Source: Bdellovibrionaceae bacterium UBA2339
GTDB lineage: Bacteria > Bdellovibrionota > Bdellovibrionia > Bdellovibrionales > JAMPXM01
Length of the DNA stretch: 48,278 nucleotides
Direction: 5' to 3'
NCBI GenBank assembly: GCA_002344785.1
Contig: DDUL01000001.1
Location: forward strand, 1 to 48,278
Shown here: positions 44,897 through 48,278 of the stretch, in pieces
Layout: each line of letters starts with the position of its first letter
Position numbering within the stretch: the stretch's first letter is position 1
The notes under the pieces: model-generated
Seen by the model: the letters and a program-made list of their open reading frames with translations, nothing else
What the model was told of the DNA's origin: nothing
Database searches by the model: none
Translations under genes and position numbers: made by a program

Positions 44897-45118
44897 ATGT
44901 TCAAAAAGAAAAGCCCAAAGCTACCCTCCGACTACCAAACGCTTCGAATACGCGTGCCGCCCGAGGTCAACGTGGAGAAGATTATGGATGAAGTGGAGAG
45001 GGTGCGGGCTTATCTCAACAGGAACAAACCGCCAGACCGAAAGATGTGGATGGGGAACCACGTTCTGTTACAAGCAATTGAGATAGGCTTAAAAGACCTT
45101 CGCAAACGGAAGACCTAA
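44897..45118 (+). CDS. Small basic protein, possibly RHH-type DNA-binding
   Basis: 73 residues from the ATG at 44897; no ribosome site is obvious and the frame is open further upstream. A strand-like TLRIRVPPEVNVEKIMDEV and a helix near the end (NHVLLQAIEIGLKDLRKRK) suggest a ribbon-helix-helix-like fold. It is followed by an imperfect CTCCCT/AGGGAG hairpin. The function is unknown. It is the first gene of the recombinase end of the island. Confidence 0.5.
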   Translation: MFKKKSPKLPSDYQTLRIRVPPEVNVEKIMDEVERVRAYLNRNKPPDRKMWMGNHVLLQAIEIGLKDLRKRKT

Positions 45119-45177
45119 CAAGAGATCTCTCCCTGAAAATGAGAGGGAGCAAAGGGCTTCCGACGAATGCGGTTTGA

Positions 45178-45438
45178 AGGATAGGGACGTCATGTAAGGA
45201 ATGCGACAACCTGAGACGGCGTTCAGGTTATAGACCAAAGATCATCGCTCCCGATTGGGGCTGCGCCTCAATCCACACCGAGGCGGCATCAGTAGCGGAT
45301 GGTAAATTTGCAGGATTGCTGCTCGAATTGCTCGTAGAGTTTTCGTTTTTGGACGGCATCAAACGCGGCACGGAGGTAGTCGGAATTGATTCAATCATCG
45401 CGGGAAGGAGTTCGCTTGATGATCTGGTAAGGAGGTAG
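45178..45438 (+). CDS. Open frame without a normal start, coupled to the recombinase gene
   Basis: An open frame of 86 codons between a TGA at 45175 and a TAG at 45436-45438. It is free of stops and protein-like at its end (GLLLELLVEFSFLDGIKRG, then EVVGIDSIIAGRSSLDDLVRR). No ATG, GTG or TTG lies near the 5' end; the first TTG is internal. The stop is two bases before the GTG of the serine recombinase, and the recombinase ribosome site GGAGG sits in its last codons. It may be the 3' part of a decayed gene or use a rare start. Confidence 0.4.
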   Translation, partial: RIGTSCKECDNLRRRSGYRPKIIAPDWGCASIHTEAASVADGKFAGLLLELLVEFSFLDGIKRGTEVVGIDSIIAGRSSLDDLVRR

Positions 45439-47022
45439 TGGTGAAAAGAGTTGGAGTTGTGGTTCGCATTTTCGACAGAAGAACAAGCGTTGCGCGAAGA
45501 AGGCTCGATCAAGAATCAGCTCATTGCTTGTAGACGATATGTCGACGAACAAAACGAACTGCACGGTGGCCGCTGGGGATTGATCGTTGATGAATACATC
45601 GACGATGGATTTTCTGGAAAGACGTTGAACCGACCAGCAATTAAGCGGGCCCTGGAAGATCTCGACAAAGGCAGAATCGATACTTGGCTCTTCACCGCAA
45701 CCGATCGCGTTTTACGAAACAAGCACGGCTGGTATCGACTCCTCGAGTACTATAAAGACCGCCCGGTACAATTCATCTCTATACGCCAAAAGATCGATCT
45801 CTCGAGTGCAATCGGCCGGGCGATGTTCGGGCTCGTTCTTGAATTCGGTCAGTTCGAGCGCGAGCAGACTGTCGAGCGAGTCGTTCATAGCATCAGAGAG
45901 CGAAAGAAGCGCGGGCTCTACATTGGCGGGCCGATTCCCTTTGGAGTTGAAGCAACGGAGAGGAAAGGCCATTTGAAGGTCAATCCTGCAAAACAGGTGA
46001 TCGCAAACGCTATCGTTGATGCCCTTCTCAACGAGGGCGGATGTCTCAAGGCAACCTGCCGAATTGCTAACTCTCGCGGCTGGCTCCGCGATGGCGGCAA
46101 AGCCTGGAACTTTCAAGCGCTCGCACATTGGATTCGCAATCCTCATGTTGCCGGGCAAGTTGAACTCAACCGAAAGAACAAAGATAAAGATCAATTTCTT
46201 CTTCAAGATAGTGAGCGATACCAGCTGATCGATGCGGCCTGGGAGCCCGTTGTTGATCGGGAGAAATTAGCCGCTGCACGCAAACTTCTTGATGAGAACT
46301 ACCGCAAGCTCAAGGTGAACACTTGGCGAGATCACGAGTACCTCTTGACCAACATGCTTACCTGCCATCACGGCAAGAAGTTTACTGGGGGTAGCGGAAA
46401 AGGCCGTAACGGCGAAAAATACGCTTACTACAAGCACCCGACTTCAACAAAATGCGATTGTGGTGTCGGCCGGGTTCCTGCCACGAAAATCGAGCAGCAT
46501 GTATTGCGCGAACTCAAAAAACTTCTCAAGGCACCGAAACTTGTCGATGAGCTTTGTCTCGAGGCCAACAAGAAAGCCGCTGCCGCGCAACCAAACTATC
46601 CCGAAATGATTCGCGGTGAGAAGAAACGAATTGATGGCATCACCAAACAACTCGACAAAATCACTGACGAAGTGCTCAACGCGACGTGTGCGGATGAAAA
46701 GCAGATGTGGCGAGACAAAGCCTTTCGCCTTCAGGCCGAGCGCACGAACATCGAAAAGCAGATCACGCACCTTGAGTCACTCTGCAGCCACAAGCCGGAG
46801 GAGGTCTCCTCTCGTGCGATCCTTGCAGCTCTGGACAAACTCGCCGATGGATTCAAGGGACTGCCGGTTGCAGCCCGTTTACGGATCATAAAAGGGGGGT
46901 TGGCAGACGTAAGAATTAATAAGGACTATTCGCTCACCCTGCGGGTTAAGAATCCGAATTTGCTTAATTTTGAGGGGTCAAAGGAATCGGTAGTCACGGG
47001 GGCGATTGGTTCGCCCACTTTC

Positions 47023-47037
47023 AAAAATGGCTCAGGT
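47023..47037. other. Right attachment site (attR candidate)
   Basis: AAAAATGGCTCAGGT, identical to 35643-35657. It covers the 3' end and CCA of tRNA-Asn, which stays intact because the element inserted at its 3' edge. Confidence 0.75.
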
Positions 47038-47103
47038 GGAGGGACTCGAACCCCCGACCCAGCGGTTAACAGCCGCTTGCTCTACCGGCTGAGCTACACC
47101 TGA
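47028..47103 (-). tRNA. tRNA-Asn (GTT)
   Basis: The cloverleaf folds fully on the minus strand: acceptor TCAGGTG/CACCTGA, D arm GCTC...GAGC, anticodon stem AGCGG/CCGCT with loop CTGTTAA (anticodon GTT), T arm GGGGG-TTCGAGT-CCCTC and an encoded CCA. The 3' end is the attachment target of the island, and its normal terminator is now in repeat R2 at the far end of the element. Confidence 0.97.
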
Positions 47104-47165
47104 ACACAAAGAAACGCCGGAAGGGTCAAAATAGGTGAGGGCCGCGGAGCTGTCAACTTATCGGC

Positions 47166-47831
47166 TCAACGGGGCGCTTCGGCAGCGCCCGAACTGGGCG
47201 CGGGGGCTGGCGTCGGGCTGAGCCATTGGGCGAGGACTTTGAGCTCGTCGAGCGCGGCCATCAGATCTGGCGACTTGAATCGGCCACCCTTGAACGCACC
47301 CTGCTCCATTTCGCCGATCCACTCGCCCGCTCGCCCAAAGCTCAGCTCGCTTCGATCGACAAAGCTGACGCGAACCAAGGGCGCGATCGCGAGGCCAGAG
47401 GCCTCGGTCGCATCAGCGGGACGCACAACATACTGGCAGTGGCGACTCAGCCACTTCTCCATTTCGATGTAGCTCAGCTCTCGGCGAAGCACAGTCTCCT
47501 CGCCGCGCGCATCCTTCTGGCGCTCCTCGGCAAGCCACTCGAGGCGCGGGCCCTGTTTTTCTTCGACGATGCTGCGGCCATCGGGAAAGTGAAAGCTGGC
47601 GATGCGGGTGCGGCAAAGCGTGCGGCGCTCTTCGCCAGGTTGAAGCGGCTGACCTCCGGGCTGCAGGCCGGGCGAGCCCTCAGCGCCAGGCTCGATGCCG
47701 AGCGCGTGGAATGCGGCATTGATTTTGTCGACGCTGATGCCGGTGGAGGACCAAATGATGAGGATCAACGCGAGCGTCATGACGGCCGCGCGAAGCAGAA
47801 CTGCGGGTGGTGCGTTGGATGTTCGGCGCAT
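47166..47831 (-). CDS. Membrane-anchored protein, function unknown
   Basis: 221 residues. One N-terminal hydrophobic segment (about 12-30) suggests a signal anchor or signal peptide. The rest is soluble with a Gly/Pro-rich linker (about 48-66) and a region with RTRIASFHFPDGRS and LSYIEMEKWLSRHCQY, then a C-terminal Pro/Ala tail. It lies between tRNA-Asn and tRNA-Arg and belongs to the core side of the island junction. No family was recognised. Confidence 0.6.
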   Translation of the reverse strand: MRRTSNAPPAVLLRAAVMTLALILIIWSSTGISVDKINAAFHALGIEPGAEGSPGLQPGGQPLQPGEERRTLCRTRIASFHFPDGRSIVEEKQGPRLEWLAEERQKDARGEETVLRRELSYIEMEKWLSRHCQYVVRPADATEASGLAIAPLVRVSFVDRSELSFGRAGEWIGEMEQGAFKGGRFKSPDLMAALDELKVLAQWLSPTPAPAPSSGAAEAPR

Positions 47832-47938
47832 GTCGCAGATTTAGCGGAGTCCGCGTCGCACGTCCACGAGAGGCGTGGATTTTAAGTGAAAGTTGCCGGA
47901 GGGCTCGGGCGAAAAGATCGGACGGGAAAGGAGGAAAA

Positions 47939-48015
47939 TGGCGCGCCGGGAAGGAGTCGAACCTCCGACCACTAGATTCGTAGTCTAGTACTCTATCCAG
48001 CTGAGCTACCGGCGC
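47939..48015 (-). tRNA. tRNA-Arg (ACG)
   Basis: The minus-strand cloverleaf has acceptor GCGCCGG/CCGGCGC, D arm GCTC...GAGT, anticodon stem CTAGA/TCTAG with loop CTACGAA (anticodon ACG), T loop TTCGACT and an encoded CCA. Confidence 0.97.
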
Positions 48016-48080
48016 GTCGAGGTTGAGGAGCCAGAGATACGGCCAATTGAGTCGTAAATCAACTGTTTCCCCTTGTTTTC

Positions 48081-48110
48081 AGCGTGCTGAGGATGGCGTT
48101 TCGGCACGCT
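48081..48110. other. Hairpin between divergent tRNA genes
   Basis: AGCGTGC and GCACGCT pair perfectly with 16 bases between them, in the 170-bp gap between tRNA-Arg (leftward) and tRNA-Ser (rightward). Its role is unclear. Confidence 0.35.
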
Positions 48111-48185
48111 ATTGGGCTGTGCTTCATTGCCAAAGCCCAGCGCGCATGGCAACGTGGCCGAATTCAGCGGAAATTCTCTGACTCC

Positions 48186-48278
48186 GGAGTGGTGGGTGAG
48201 AGGCTGAAACCAACAGTTTGCTAAACTGTCCTACGGGGTAAACCCGTAGCGCGGGTTCAAATCCCGCCCACTCCGCCA
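48186..48278 (+). tRNA. tRNA-Ser (GCT)
   Basis: Acceptor GGAGTGG/CCACTCC, anticodon loop with GCT, a long variable arm (CTACGGG/CCCGTAG) typical of class II tRNAs, T arm GCGGG-TTCAAAT-CCCGC and an encoded CCA at the very end of the window. Confidence 0.96.

Larger units (their letters stand above)
45441..47103 (+). pseudogene. Large serine recombinase, probably frameshifted at its catalytic serine
   Basis: Large serine integrase: resolvase domain (to about 150), recombinase domain (about 160-280), zinc ribbon (about 300-345, with TCHHGKKF and CDCG) and coiled coil (about 370-470). GGAGG lies five bases before a GTG at 45441 whose frame begins MKRVGVVVRI and then breaks. One extra T in the run ATTTTC at 45468-45473 shifts the frame. 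Without it the sequence would read RISTEEQ, with the catalytic Ser (codon 45472-45474). The shifted frame alone would start at TTG 45451 with no ribosome site. The frame ends inside the tRNA-Asn gene, so the last 25 residues are read from tRNA antisense. Confidence 0.85.

Noticed and set aside
35643..47037. A prophage
   Set aside because: No capsid, tail, terminase or lysis genes are visible; the cargo is defence and regulatory genes.
30778..47037. A CRISPR array
   Set aside because: The repeats are few, long and kilobases apart; no short regularly spaced repeats or cas genes.

Overview
The window (about 55% GC by eye) looks like a chromosomal piece of a Gram-negative, didermic bacterium. 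The evidence is a set of outer-membrane-type proteins, lipoproteins, a Tad-type pilus gene, an O-antigen-ligase-like protein and many secreted proteins. The gene mix (Tad secretion, RHS protein, many secreted hydrolases, GroESL with a GGM tail, AhpCF/OxyR) would suit the Bdellovibrionota/Oligoflexia or a related deltaproteobacterium-like group. No single marker in the window settles the taxonomy.

Layout. (1) 1-7625, surface and secretion: the end of an unidentified gene overlapping tadB, an RHS/YD-repeat protein, two small secreted proteins, a CheY-like receiver with a small membrane protein, and two outer-membrane-type proteins. A 13-bp tandem repeat starts at the stop codon of the second. 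(2) 7682-15505, envelope cluster: a VanW-family gene downstream of two tandem paralogues of about 700 residues with N-terminal SH3-like domains, an unidentified protein, and an O-antigen-ligase/TPR protein. (3) 15589-22675: a truncated Tat-signal protein, groESL, a secreted Ala-rich protein, and an adjacent secreted pair, an elicitor-like transglutaminase and a clostripain-family protease. (4) 22697-30772, stress and housekeeping: oxyR, an S41 protease lipoprotein, the ahpCF operon, an RRM RNA-binding protein, a SlyD-like FKBP, infA and a GNAT acetyltransferase.

(5) 30778-47037, accessory DNA at a tRNA-Asn gene. Three copies of a repeat (27, 101 and 101 bp) punctuate it. The first block holds a RES-Xre toxin-antitoxin pair and a two-component system (hybrid kinase plus receiver-HD protein). 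The second block runs from 35643 to 47037 and is bounded by 15-bp copies of the 3' end of tRNA-Asn, so it reads as an integrated element of about 11.4 kb. It carries a decayed and a less decayed gene for small HTH plus recombinase-domain proteins, each just after a repeat copy. It also carries an Xre regulator with inverted-repeat operators, a zinc-ribbon protein, a 31-codon basic peptide, a candidate small RNA, a probably leaderless winged-helix-like gene, an RHH protein plus a 1607-residue type ISP-like restriction-modification enzyme, and a large serine recombinase. The recombinase appears inactivated by a one-base frameshift exactly at its catalytic serine.

(6) 47028-48278, core DNA again: tRNA-Asn(GTT), a membrane-anchored hypothetical protein, tRNA-Arg(ACG) and tRNA-Ser(GCT).

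The most novel material is the tRNA-Asn island: its repeat plus HTH-recombinase-domain units, the small regulatory module at 36112-38326 with a recurring TGTAAT operator motif, and the frozen integrase.
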